NCBI RefSeq assembly: GCF_050947335.1
Contig: NC_134984.1
Location: forward strand, 12,629,926 to 12,693,925
Length of the DNA stretch: 64,000 nucleotides
Source of the DNA: Megachile rotundata
Lineage: Eukaryota; Arthropoda; Insecta; Hymenoptera; Megachilidae
Reading direction: 5' to 3'
This document shows positions 25,160 through 36,640 of the stretch, one piece after another; position 1 is the first letter of the stretch; each line of letters opens with the position of its first letter. The position numbers and the translations under genes were made by a program. Below the pieces are notes generated by a model. The model was given only the letters and a program-made list of their open reading frames with translations. It had not been told where the DNA came from and searched no databases.

Positions 25160-26635
25160 ATTGAAATCTGACGCTCAGTAATTTAAAACATGGTGACACA
25201 GCACGAAATAATCTAGCGTGCAGCAATCAACCGTGCATCAATGTAACGTGGAGAAAATATACGTATCGTAATCTAACGTGCAGAAATATAATATGCAGTG
25301 ATGCAACGCGTAATAATCTAACGCGTAGCAATCTAGAGTGTAATAATCTATCGTGCAGCAATCTGGCGTGCAATAATCTATCGTGTAGCAATCTAGCTTG
25401 TAATAATCTATCATGTAGTAATATGGCGCTTATTATTATAATGCGTAGCAATTGAATATGCAGTGACGTAGTGTGTGATAATCTGATGCGTAGTAATCTA
25501 ACGCGTAGTAATCTAACGTACAGTAATCGAGCGTGGAATAATCTATCGCGTAGCAATATAACGCATAGCAGTTTAATATGTGGTGCGCTAACGTGTGATA
25601 ATCTGATACGCGACAATTCAATGCATAGTAATCTAACGCGTGGTAATCTCACGCGTGGTAATCCAACGCGTAGTAATCTGACGCGTGGTAATCCAACGCG
25701 TAGTAATCTGACGCGTGGTAATCCAACGCGTGGTAATCCAACGCGTGGTAATCTAACCCGTGGTAATCCAACGCGTAGTAATCTAACACGTGGTAATCCA
25801 ACGCGTGATAATCTCACGCGTAGTTATCCAACGCGTGGTAATCCAACGCGTGGTAATCTAACGCGTGGTAATCCAACGCGTAGTAATCTAACGCGTGGTA
25901 ATCCAACGCGTAGTAATCTAACGCGTGGTAATCCAACGCGTAGTAATCTAACGCGTGGTAATCCAACGTGTGGTAATCCAACGCGTGGTAATCCAACGCG
26001 TGGTAATCTAACGCGTGGTAATCCAACGCGTAGTAATCTAACGCGTGGTAATCCAACGCGTGGTAATCTCGCGCGTAGTTATCCAACGCGTAGTAATCTA
26101 ACGCGTGGTAATCCAACGCGTGGTAATCCAACGCGTAGTAATCTAACGCGTGGTAATCCAACGCGTGGTAATCTAACGCGTGGTAATCCAACGCGTAGTA
26201 ATCTAACGCGTGGTAAACCAACGCGTGGTAATCCAACGCGTGGTAATCTAACGCGTGGTAATCTAACGCGTGGTAATCCAACGCGTGGTAATCTAACGCG
26301 TGGTAATCCAACGCGTGATACTCTAACGCGTAGTAATCTAACACGTGGTAATCCAACGCGTAGTAATCTAACGCGTGCTAAACCAACGCGTAGCAATCTA
26401 TGGCACTGTAATCTAATATATGGTGACGTGACGCGTGAAATTCTAATGCGTGGTAATCCAACGCGCAGTAATCTAACGCTGAGTAATCCAGCGTGCAGTA
26501 ATCTAAAGCAGAGTAATCCAGCGTGCAGTAGTCTATCGCGTAGCAATATAACGCGTAATAATCTATCGCGCAGCAACTTATTATGTTATGACATATCACT
26601 TAATAATCTAACGCTTGATCTCGAATATTACTAAA
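25160..26635 (+). repeat. 15-bp minisatellite ACGCGTGGTAATCCA (family C, array 1)
   Basis: Nearly 100 units of 15 bp, nearly homogeneous from 25,630 to 26,390 and increasingly diverged toward both ends. Nearly every central unit contains ACGCGT, so CpG density is very high. Because 15 is a multiple of 3 and the unit has no stop, long frames exist on both strands: a 387-codon plus-strand frame (TRGNPTRSNL repeats) and minus-strand frames (LDYHA and LPRVG repeats). The apparent start of the longest is GTG inside the array. I judge these frames to be artefacts. Confidence 0.95.
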
Positions 26636-26736
26636 CAATTCTAACTACCAATAACAATTACATGTTAACAATTCTAATTATCAGTACCACTAACCATTCA
26701 GCAGTGCATCTGCTGTATCTGTTCGTTCAATAATAA

Positions 26737-27045
26737 ATGAAGCTGAAGAAATCCGCTCGCTGGAAGAACGCTCGTAATTCGAAAGCAGTCAAGCGAGGAA
26801 CATTTCTCCTTACGAAAATGCCACTCGAACGTGTCGGCCCTGTAATAAGGTTAGAAAAAGAGGTAAAGGAAGCTGTTATGTTTGGGAAGGGTGCGTGTAG
26901 AACAACAGTTGTTCTCCGGCTTTTGTTTGACGTCGAGGAAGACGTAATTGAACGCGTTCAGGCGGCAAACAAATATTTTCCGCGTTTCCTACCAATGCGA
27001 TTTGTTCGTAACAAGCAAATCGACGAATCACGGGCAATCGGATAG
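26737..27045 (+). CDS. Unrecognised 102-codon ATG open reading frame
   Basis: This open frame in non-repetitive sequence between two minisatellites starts with ATG and ends with TAG. Its composition is more balanced than the repeat-derived frames: a basic amino end (MKLKKSARWKNARNSKAVKR) and a later charged stretch with hydrophobic spacing (VVLRLLFDVEEDVIERVQAA). No signal peptide, domain or catalytic motif is visible. No promoter, splice site or polyadenylation context supports it. CpG-rich sequence of this kind often leaves frames of about 100 codons open by chance, so this is only a candidate. Confidence 0.13.
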   Translation: MKLKKSARWKNARNSKAVKRGTFLLTKMPLERVGPVIRLEKEVKEAVMFGKGACRTTVVLRLLFDVEEDVIERVQAANKYFPRFLPMRFVRNKQIDESRAIG

Positions 27046-27699
27046 AAACTGAATTCTGTAACCCGAAACATTGGCGTTTTTTTTCGAGGGGTGCGTTCTC
27101 GAGGATATTTTCCCGTTTGTGTGTCGCGCTAATTGACTATATTTAGCCACATTGGAAACAAGCCAGAACGCACGAGACGTCGCGTTCTCTGTACAAGCGA
27201 ACTGCATTAGTCGGTAGGAAGTTGCTTGTCGTAATTTTTGTTTCATAAGGCAAAGTTCGCAGCCTCCTCCGCCTCCATTTGCATAACTTGTCGACGCGAC
27301 ACCGCCACAGGAACTATTTTTGCAAATATAAGTAGCGCGGCTGCCGGTGTATATTTTCTGGACAGGAGAAAAAACTCGGCTACATATTCGCAAATTGCGG
27401 GAGAGCTTATTAATCGATTAAAATTCTTTTTTATTGCCAGAATTCTACGACTTCTTATATCCATATAAAACATTACTATTTATTAACAATCCTTGAACGT
27501 TTATAGTTTTTCAATTCTGGTAATATCAAGTTTCGATTTAATTAGTTAAATGTACTCTATCAGACAGGTAATATAGGCATCATATGCAGAGAGGAACAAA
27601 AGCGATCACACTTATGATAGTTTTACAATAACGCATTTGTTCTGAACAATTGCATATTGAATAGAGAAAAAACAAAACACATGATGTAAGACTCCTATG
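27046..27699. other. Unique sequence, no gene seen
   Basis: Both strands have open frames at 27,028-27,473 that overlap each other; none shows a domain. The remainder is AT-rich. Confidence 0.4.
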
Positions 27700-28390
27700 T
27701 ATTCAGAGTTGAATAATTACACTGTATAGTGAGCTACGTGCAATGGAGGCAGTACGTCAGCAGACAAGTAGAGTAGGCATCATATGTGGTCAGACAAGTG
27801 GAATAAGACGCCTATGTATTAAAACATAGTGACATAATTGTAATGTGTGGTTAGACTACGTATAAGAACGTTGAGTCAGTAAATAAGTAGAAGAAGGATC
27901 GTAGGAGGTCAGACAAGTAGAATGATGCTCCTATGGGGTCAGACAAGTAGAATGATGCTCCAATGTGGTCAGACGGAATTGACTAGTTGTAACATATGAT
28001 TAAATTACATATACCAGGAATATTCTGTGGTAAGATATGTTGAGTAAGAATTGTAGGTAGTCAAACAAGTAGAATGATGGTCCTATATCATCAGACAAAA
28101 CTGATGAGTTGTGACATGTGACTAAATTACACAATGCAAGAACATTACCTGGTAAGACAAGTAGAGTAACTGCATGTAGTCAGACAAGTAGAATGATGAT
28201 TCCATGTAGTGAAACAAAACTCAGTTATGATATATGATCAGAGTACATTTACCAGGAACACCTGTAAGACCAGTAGAATAATGATCCTAGGTAATCAGAC
28301 AAGTAAAATAAGTCTTATCAGTGGTCAGACAAGTAGAATGAGTACTGTCAGTGGTCAGACAAGTAGAATACGTAATCAAGCAAATTTGTC
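27700..28390 (-). repeat. GTCAGACAAGTAG minisatellite (family A, reverse orientation, array 2)
   Basis: Irregular units contain GTCAGACAAGTAGAATGATG, with a clean 30-bp period near 27,930-27,990. GTCAGACAAGTAG is the exact reverse complement of the CTACTTGTCTGAC core of the 4.4-5.3 kb array. This array is more diverged and irregular in spacing. Confidence 0.85.
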
Positions 28391-29329
28391 GTCAAATTGA
28401 ATCTTATCATTAAAATGGTACACCGCATCGTAATATTCCATATATCACAGAATTGGCAAAACCTCATCAATTCTTTTGTTTCTATTATCATCAATCATCT
28501 TTAATTACCTTAAAACGGATCGGCCGCGAGCACGCGTCGAAAATCACGGCTACTCCACTCCTGGAGCTTGGTCCCTCGCAAAATCACCCTCTGACGGTGC
28601 ATTGTTCCAGAGCCAACGATATTTTTCCTCCCTTATCCATTTACTGTAGGCGTCTACCGTGCTGCTCTAGTTATCTTCATCTTCTTGCGCCGGCCATTCT
28701 TCGTTCCGCTCGCGCCCCTAACTCGATTTCGTCGCCAGATTTAGGGGCCGCGTCCAACGAGACCTTTCAACCCCGGGGTATCTCCGTTTTTCTCCTTTTT
28801 CGCTCTTCCCTGTCCATCTAGCCGTTTCCTATGGACGTCGGTGAGAGTTTCGCGAGTCCTTTGAAAGCAGGCATTGCACGGCGCGACGGCAAACGCGGTT
28901 AAATTTCAATTTGCTCGTTGATCGTCGCGATAAAAACCTGACGGGCGGCTAAGAAGATTGATGCCAGGCGATTTTAGGAGTTTCCGAAATCTGTTCGAGT
29001 ACTTTTATCACGATTCGAATATATTTAATCGCATCGTACTTCTATATCGTTATTTGATGTGTAACTGTTAAGATAGTTTATCACATTATATTATTCTTGT
29101 AAGTAGTTTATAAGTAATATTATTTAATGTCATTACATAGTCCCTTGAATACTTCAGAACCTCGCAATCTTTCCGTTATTCGACAAAATTTATTGCATCG
29201 ATCATCAAGCAATAATATTACACATACGTCAATATGACATATAACATATGATAAAACATTGCAAACTATAATAGTTACAAGACGTTACCGAAAGTGTAAC
29301 GAGTGATGAATTATCCTAGAGACGAAATG
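28391..29329. other. Unique sequence, no gene seen
   Basis: A 122-codon plus-strand frame at 28,453-28,821 lies in a pyrimidine-rich part without domain or splice support. The 29,000-29,320 part is AT-rich. Confidence 0.4.
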
Positions 29330-30925
29330 CTCTAACGAGACGATTCGACGTGGGGCAATCTAACACGCGGTGATCTAACACCTGGTAATCTAACGCACAG
29401 CAATGTAGTACATAACGAATCAGTACGTAGCGATCTAACATGTGGTGATCTAATACGTGGTAATTTAACGCGTAGCAATTTAACGCGCAGCAATCCAACA
29501 CATAACGAATTAACACGTCACGATTTAACACGTCGTGATGTAAGACGTGATAATCTAACGCGTTGAAATCTAACGTGCAACAGTTAACACGTGGTGATGT
29601 AACGAGAAATAATCTAGCGTATAGCAATTGGATATGTAAGAATCTGACGTGTGGAAACTGGACGCGCTGTAGTCGAACGTGTAGGAATCTAGCAAGTAAT
29701 AATCTATCGTGGAGTAATACAACGTGTAGTAATGTATCTCATAGTGATATAACTTGTAGGAATCTATCGTACAGCAAATTAATACGTGGTGAGGCGTGAT
29801 AATTTAACGTGTAGTAATCTAACACGCAGCAATCTATCGTGTAATAATCTTTCAATCTAATATATGACGTAGTACTTGATAATCAATCGCGTAGCAATCT
29901 AATGCGTATTAATCTAATACGTATTACAACCTAATACGTATTGACGCAATGCGTGATAATCCAACGAGTAGTAATCCAACGTGTAGTAATCTAACGTGAA
30001 GTAATGTGGCATGTAGTAACTTCAACGTGTAGTAATCTAGCACGCGACAATCTAGCATGTAGTAATTTATGGCGTAGCAATTTAACGTGTAGAAATCTAT
30101 CGTACAGCAATCTAACACGTGGTGACCCAATGCGTGATAATTTAATGCGCGGTAATCTAACGCGCAGTTATCGAACGTGCAGTAATCCGTCGTGTAGTAA
30201 TCCCACACGTAGTAATCTAGCGCGGAACAATCTAGCGTGTAGTAAATTATCACGTAGCAATCTAACGTGTAGAAATCTATCGTACAGCAATCTAACACGT
30301 GATGACGCAACGCGTACTAATTTAACGCGTAGTACTCTAACGCGCAGTTATCGAACGTGCAGTAATCCGTCGTGTAGTAATACCACTCGTAGTAATCTAG
30401 CGCGCAACAATCTAGCGTGTAGTAAATTATCGCGTAGCAATCTAACGTGTAGAAATCTGTCGTACAGCAATCTAATACATGATAACGCAACGCGTACTAA
30501 TCTAACGCGTAGTAATCTAACGCGAAGTAATCTCTCGCGTAGTTATCCAACGCGTAATAATCTAACGCACAACAATCTAACGCGTAGTAATCTAACGCGC
30601 AGTAATCTGTCGCGAAGTAATCTAACGCGTAGCAAACAAATACGTGGCAACGCAACACGTGATAATTTAACGATTAGTAATCCAACGTCCACTAATCTAG
30701 CGTGTAGTAATCTAACGCGTAATAATCCAACGTCCACTAATCTAGCGTGTAGTAATCTAACGCGTAGTAATCCAACGTCCACTAACCTAGCGTGTAGTAA
30801 TCTAACGCGTAGTAATCCAACGCCCACTAATTTAGCGTGTAGTTATCTAACGCGTAATAATCCAACGCCCACTAATCTAGCGTTTAGTAATCTAACGTTC
30901 TGTAATCTAGCTCGTAACAAACTTG
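29330..30925 (+). repeat. 15-bp minisatellite ACGCGTAGTAATCTA (family C, array 2)
   Basis: It has the same 15-bp unit as the 25-26.6 kb array but is more diverged, with two higher-order patterns. A 180-bp (12-unit) block repeats with the landmark CGTGTAGAAATCT at 30,086, 30,266 and 30,446. A 45-bp (3-unit) block repeats with CCAACGTCC at 30,682, 30,727 and 30,772. It gives a spurious 310-codon frame with an NL every five residues (SNLTRxNLACSNL). Confidence 0.93.
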
Positions 30926-32744
30926 CAGCGATCTAATGTATTGCAATATAATTCGCAAATTTATGACAACAACACAACCTTATTTCTCGAACTGTAATTC
31001 AATAACGATTAATCTCCGACTTGCACCATTGCAAACAATTTCAATATTATCGGTCAGAGTAAAAATGCGCAGTCGATTCGAGCCGATGAACATCGAGGAT
31101 TCTCGTTCATTCGATTATACGCGGTCGTGAACAAAAGAGGTTCGCGAGACAGAGGGCGAAATTAGAAGAAGGTTCCGTTTCGTTACCACGCCAGGGATTT
31201 CGTAACGATCACGTCGACGAAGAAAGCACTTTGCGGGGCCAAATTACCCTCGGGGCATTTACGGATTAACAGGATAGCCATTTTAACGATCGGCAATGCT
31301 GACGTGCATACTGGACACGTTGCACCCTTGCGCGAACCCTGCCCTCTGACAACGGTCAATTGAATATGAGAGCTAATTTTAACGGGGTATTTGCTGCTCT
31401 TCCCTCTCTCTCCTTTAAATTGCCTTTTATTAATTTATATTATATCGTAGTGTTAATTAAGTGACCATTGCCGAGGGAAAAGCTTCCTAAGCTTCGGGAG
31501 CTTTGCTTGTACTGCACTCTGGCTTAAGTGGTTCAACCTGGAAGGAGAATTTCTCGTACAGCAATTACCTTTCGATTCGTTCTCTCGAACCGTTCTCTGT
31601 AGGAATTAGTTGATTATTGATTGCTTGTTTTAAGATTATTTTGTCGGAGATAATTTACAGGTCTCAAGTATAATTTGTTGGGACAGGTTATTCAATATAA
31701 GTTTTCAGAGTTGTCAGCATGTAAGATAGATTTGAAAAATAATAAAGAATAATGAAAGCGATGTTTATACATTTCGAAGTTCTTGAAAGAGTCTAACCCT
31801 CTATTTCCACAAATAAATGATGAAATAAATACTGAGAGCATACACTTATTGATTACCTATCCTGGACAGCGCAAATAAGGATGCGACAATATCGACTGTT
31901 CCGCATTCTATTTGTAGGTTTATTGGTGCAAGGGAAAGACACGGTAACCCGAAAGAAGTCACGCGATCCCGGTTACGTATTAAAACTGGAACAGACTATT
32001 GTCTGTATTTTTCCCGAGTTCGGTTAAAGGCCCTATTAGCCGAACAATGGAGAACGTACTTGAAACCCCGCTGACTTTTATGGAGGATGCGAAAAAAGCA
32101 GCAAACGCGCAACGCGTCTCTAAATCGCGAAATATCACCGGATCGGCGGGGAAGATCGTGAGTTATGAATAATAAATTCGCAAACAGCGGGCCACGATAT
32201 AAATCGGTTGGTAATTATTTGTATCGTGGCGGCGGCAACGATCGATTCGTTTGGTCGATAATTCGAGAAACATAGGCGGCGTTGTTCGATTGGTGTTTCG
32301 CGGTGTCGTTGGGACCGGTGGAAATTATTGGAAATAACGCCGTGTGTCACACTGTTTCTACCCGTAAACGATGACAATGGAACGGTCTCGAACAATGTGC
32401 CGATTTATCTCGCGGCCCGTGCATTACTACGAACTACCCTCCGATAGGGCTACTCGATAAAAGCAATTATATTTAATTAATGAGAAGGCCGGCCGCCCGC
32501 GGGGAAAGGGAACGCTCCACGATTTCATTTGTCGCTTTAAAACCAGCGGAACACGGTTGCTCGTTATTTTTTTATTCGATCTAATTAACATACTCGTATG
32601 CAACGCTCTCTTTGTCACTATTTCGTGACTGCGGCTGTTTATTAAAACTCGAGATACGGCCGGGATGAATAATGAAAAGTTTTATAAAATCGGTAAATAG
32701 GTACGGGTAGATAAGTTGATTATGCGTTTAAACAATGGAATTAC
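30926..32744. other. Unique sequence; CpG-rich parts
   Basis: CpG-richer stretches occur at about 31,130-31,350 and 32,090-32,520. Minus-strand frames at 32,135-32,618 have no domain. I see no gene. Confidence 0.4.
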
Positions 32745-34440
32745 CAGATGACAGATTGGGGTATGGTTGGTCGAGAACAGATCGATTGTCGGACAAGCGT
32801 AGAAACGAAATGGTCAAACGAATAGAATAGGAGAGTAGAAGCAGGGATACAATTGGGGTGTACCAGTAGAATAGGGTGTGTAAGTGTCGAGAATATGAAA
32901 GCAGAACCCGTAGATTGTCAGATAAGTGGAATGGAGTTCGTAGACGGTTAGTAGAATACGTGTTGTAAGTAGCTGTATAAATGAAGTGGGAGTCATAGGT
33001 GGTCAGACAAGTGGAATAAGGAACTACAGTCAGTAAGGTAGTCACGCAAGTTCTACAAACGAGATAGAAACTATAAGTAGTCAGACAGTTTAATGAGTGC
33101 TGATCTGATAAGTAGAATAGGGGTTGCGAATTGTCAGCCAAATTAGGTTGGCAGACGAGTGGTTATGATATTATAAATTAAACAGACAGTTTGTTACGGA
33201 TATTAAAAATTAAACAGACAGTTTGTTACGGATATTAAAAATTAAACAGACAATTTGTGACGGATATTATAAATTAAACTATGATCATATATTTGATTAT
33301 AGACATGATTATACAAAGTTAATAACGTTAGGTAATGTAACAGAGACCGTAAGTAACAAGGAAAGTAAACTTGCAGTTACTATTGAATTACAAATACACC
33401 TCATATGTGACAAAATAAATATATTCTTTCTGTCAATTACGCAAATGAAACAAGGTGCAAAAAAAGGAAAAGGTTGACAGTTAGCCAAGTAGAATAAGAT
33501 CTCTAGTTATGTAAATAAAACAACAGCTGTAAGTAGTAAAACTAGTTATTAACAGGTTGCTGATCAGACAAGTAGAATAAGACTTTCAGAGAGTATATAC
33601 TTTCAGATAATAAAAGTAACCGAAGTTAACAGAATTATCTGATCAGACAGACAAAATGAAAGTGGTAACATATCAGATAAGTGCAATAAACTGATAACAG
33701 GTCGGACAAGTGGAATAAAACATGTAACAGGTCAGACAAGCGGAATAAAACAAGCAACAGTTGAGAAGGAATAAAATTTGAAACCGGTCAGACAAGTGGA
33801 ATAGGTTGCATTGCCAGTCAGTTTCTGTACATAGTCAGACAAGTAGAATAAACTCTGTAGACAGTTCCACAAAAGAACCACAAATAGTCAGACAAGTAAA
33901 ATGAAGCCTTTAGACAGTTCTATAAATGAAACAGAGGATATAAGTAGTCAGACAAGTAGAATCAGACTTCTAGATAGTTCCACAAATGAGACAAGAAGTC
34001 ACAAAAATCTACCTGCGGGCGGTAAAGCCAGTAGAGTAGGGTCTCTGTTCAGACAAGTGAAACAAGGGATCCGAGTGAGCCAAGTTTCGTAAATTGTCAG
34101 ACTGGTAGAATGAAAGTTGTAGATGACGAGGCAAGTGGAGTAGGGTCTCTAAATGTGCAGATAAGTGAACGGAGGTTCGCAGATAGTCGGACAAGTGGAA
34201 TGAAAGTTGAAGATGATGAAGCAAATGGAGTAGGGTCTGTAAATGTTCGGGAAAGTGAAATTAGCACCCTAGGTGATTAAATAAGCGAAACAAGGTTCGT
34301 AGGTAGTCAGACAAATGGTGTAAAGGCTGTAGGCGGTAGGGTAGCTAAAGTAGGACCCATAGGTACTTGCATGGATGAAATAAGGAGGGTGAGTGATTAG
34401 ACAAATGGAAGTCGGTTTGCTAGTTAGGTCAGTGGAATGA
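32745..34440 (-). repeat. GTCAGACAAGTAGAATA minisatellite (family A, reverse orientation, array 3)
   Basis: Diverged, irregularly spaced units contain GTCAGACAAGTGGAATAA or GTCAGACAAGTAGAATAA. They are densest between 33,540 and 34,000. A local triplication with the shared block ATTAAACAGACAGTTTGT occurs at 33,170-33,280. The core is the reverse complement of the 4.4-5.3 kb array core. Confidence 0.85.
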
Positions 34441-34639
34441 AGGTTATATAGTTCTATTGTTAGAACAAATGGAGAAAGGTTTATAAATATTCTGATAAAC
34501 CTACTCAAGTATAGCGGATGATTGTTAAATTGCAAATGGTCTGGTCCTCAAATTGTTGAAATCTTGAATTATTAAATATTCAAATGATGAAGTTTTTTTT
34601 GGAAACTATTGAGGGCCTGAAATTCTGTAAATGGTAAAT

Positions 34640-35505
34640 TCTTAAATGTCATTTTTGAATTCCCAAATTCGTTAAGTCCCAAAATCCTCAAACGACCAAA
34701 TCTTTATGTTCACAAATTCTCAAGTTCTCAAATCTTCACATCCCCAAATCCTCAAATTTCCAAACTCTCTAGTCCCCAAATTTTCAAATTCCCAAATCCT
34801 CAAGTTCCCAAATCTTCACATCCTCAAATCCTCAAATTTCCAATCTCTCTAGTCCCCAAATCCTCAAATTCCCAAATCTTCATGTTCCCAAATCCTCAAG
34901 TTCCCAAATCTTCACATCCCCAAATCCTCAAATTTCCAAACTCTCTAGTCCCCAAATTTTCAAATTCCCAAATCCTCAAATTTCCAATCTCTCTAGTCCC
35001 CAAATCCTCAAATTTCCAATCTCTCTAGTCCCCAAATCCTCAAATTCCCAATCTCTCTAGTCCCCAAATCCTCAAGTTCCCAAATCCTCAAATTCCCAAA
35101 TCCTCAAGTTCCCAAATCTTTACATCCCCAAATCCTCAAATTTCCAATCTCTCTAGTCCCCAAATCCTCAAATTCCCAAATCCTCAAGTGCCCAAATCTT
35201 CACATCCCCAAATTCTCAAATTCCCAAATCCTCAAGTTTTCAAATCTTCACATCCCTAAATCCTCAAATCCCCAAATCCTCAATCCCAAATCTTCACATC
35301 TCCAAATCCTCAAATTTCCACTCTCACTAGTCTCCAAATCTTCAAATTTCCAAATCCTTAAGTTCCCAAATCTTCACATTCCCAAATCCTCAAATTCCCA
35401 AATTCTCAAGTCCTCAAATCCTCCAATTTCCAAATTCCCAACTCCCCAAATCCTCAAATTTCCAAACTCTCCAGTCCCCAAATCCTCAAATTCCCAAACT
35501 CTAAA
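34640..35505 (-). repeat. C-rich CCCAAATCCTCAAATT minisatellite (family D, C strand)
   Basis: Units of about 15-16 bp (TCCCAAATCCTCAAAT, TCCCAAATCTTCACAT, CTCTCTAGTCCCCAAA) are arranged in longer, irregular higher-order blocks. The complementary strand reads GGATTTGGGAATTTGAGG, the same family as the G-rich arrays at 48.5 and 53.5 kb. Confidence 0.9.
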
Positions 35506-36285
35506 CGAGTTACACGAACCAACCACCTTACAAAATTTACCGACCTCGCGTTTGTCCAAAACAGAAAGACCTATCATAACCATCAGATCCAAGAATCTCG
35601 TCATCCGTTATTTCCACCTTTAAGAACCTCGGTACCCACATTTTTGACCTCGGTACCTACTTGTCGGGAATCACCGGTGGACCAAGATGAAACGTGGACG
35701 TCAAAAGGAATCGTAGAGAGGGACGATAAAGTCGAAAGGCGAGCAAAGCGGGGAAAAAAGCCGGTGTCTTAATTCCCTCTGTTTCTGTAGTCGGGTAGCC
35801 GAGTCACAGGGATGTCCCCCTCCGCAGCCCCTAACCCAGTAGTCTCCTCACCGCTGTCCGTGTCGTTGCGGCGCAAAAGACGTAATTCACGCCAATTAAC
35901 AGCCAGCCAGGCCTGGCTTCTCTGAGTTTCGCTGCGTCAACCCTCTTTCATTTCCGCTTGTACCGCGGCGCCTACGCCAACCGTTCCCGACAGTCGCGTT
36001 TACCCTGCTTCTTTCAGACTCGGCACCGCCACTCAGACGCACCCCTCGAGCCACCACACCGGCTGACCCACCTTTCCGTTTCAACGTTTTCCCACCCTAT
36101 CCCTCGTTCCGTCAACATTCTTCACCCTTTGCCGGTTACGCGAACTTAATGAACACCGTGTACACAGAACGCTTGCTTCGAACACGGAAAGGGGTTGGAA
36201 ATCGAACGGCTGATGGGGATAGAGTTCGAGGGTCGAGGATGCCGAGTGTCGATCGGACCGATCGCGGGATGGTTATAACGATCAA
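35506..36285. other. Unique sequence, no gene seen
   Basis: Small overlapping frames at 35,896-36,149 on both strands; no domain or splice support. Confidence 0.4.
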
Positions 36286-36640
36286 ATGAATTTTGGGGCT
36301 TCGGGAATTTGTCGGTTTCGTGGCTTCGATGGAGATCTTGAAATGTTAAGGGTTTGCGAGTTTGGGGATTTTGGTATTTGGGAATTTGGGAAGGTTGGTT
36401 GAGAATTTGTGAATTTGAGAAAGTGGGGATTTGAGAATTTGGAGACTTTGGAATTTGGAGAATTGAGAATTTGGAAACTAGAGACTTTGGTGATAAAAAA
36501 ATGTTGGCACTTGAGAATTTAGAAATGTAAGAATTTGCAATCTTAAGGATTACTCAATATGAAAATTTGAAAAGTTCCAAATTTATAAGTTCAAGATTTT
36601 GAGAATTTCGAAATTTACAAAAACATACAAAAATTAAAAA
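36286..36640 (+). repeat. Degenerate GGGAATTTGG minisatellite (family D)
   Basis: Words such as TTTGGGGATTTTGGTATTTG, GGGAATTTGGGAAGG and GAGAATTTGGAGACTTTGG are recognisable to about 36,520 and then decay into AT-rich AAATTTACAAAA-type sequence. Confidence 0.65.
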
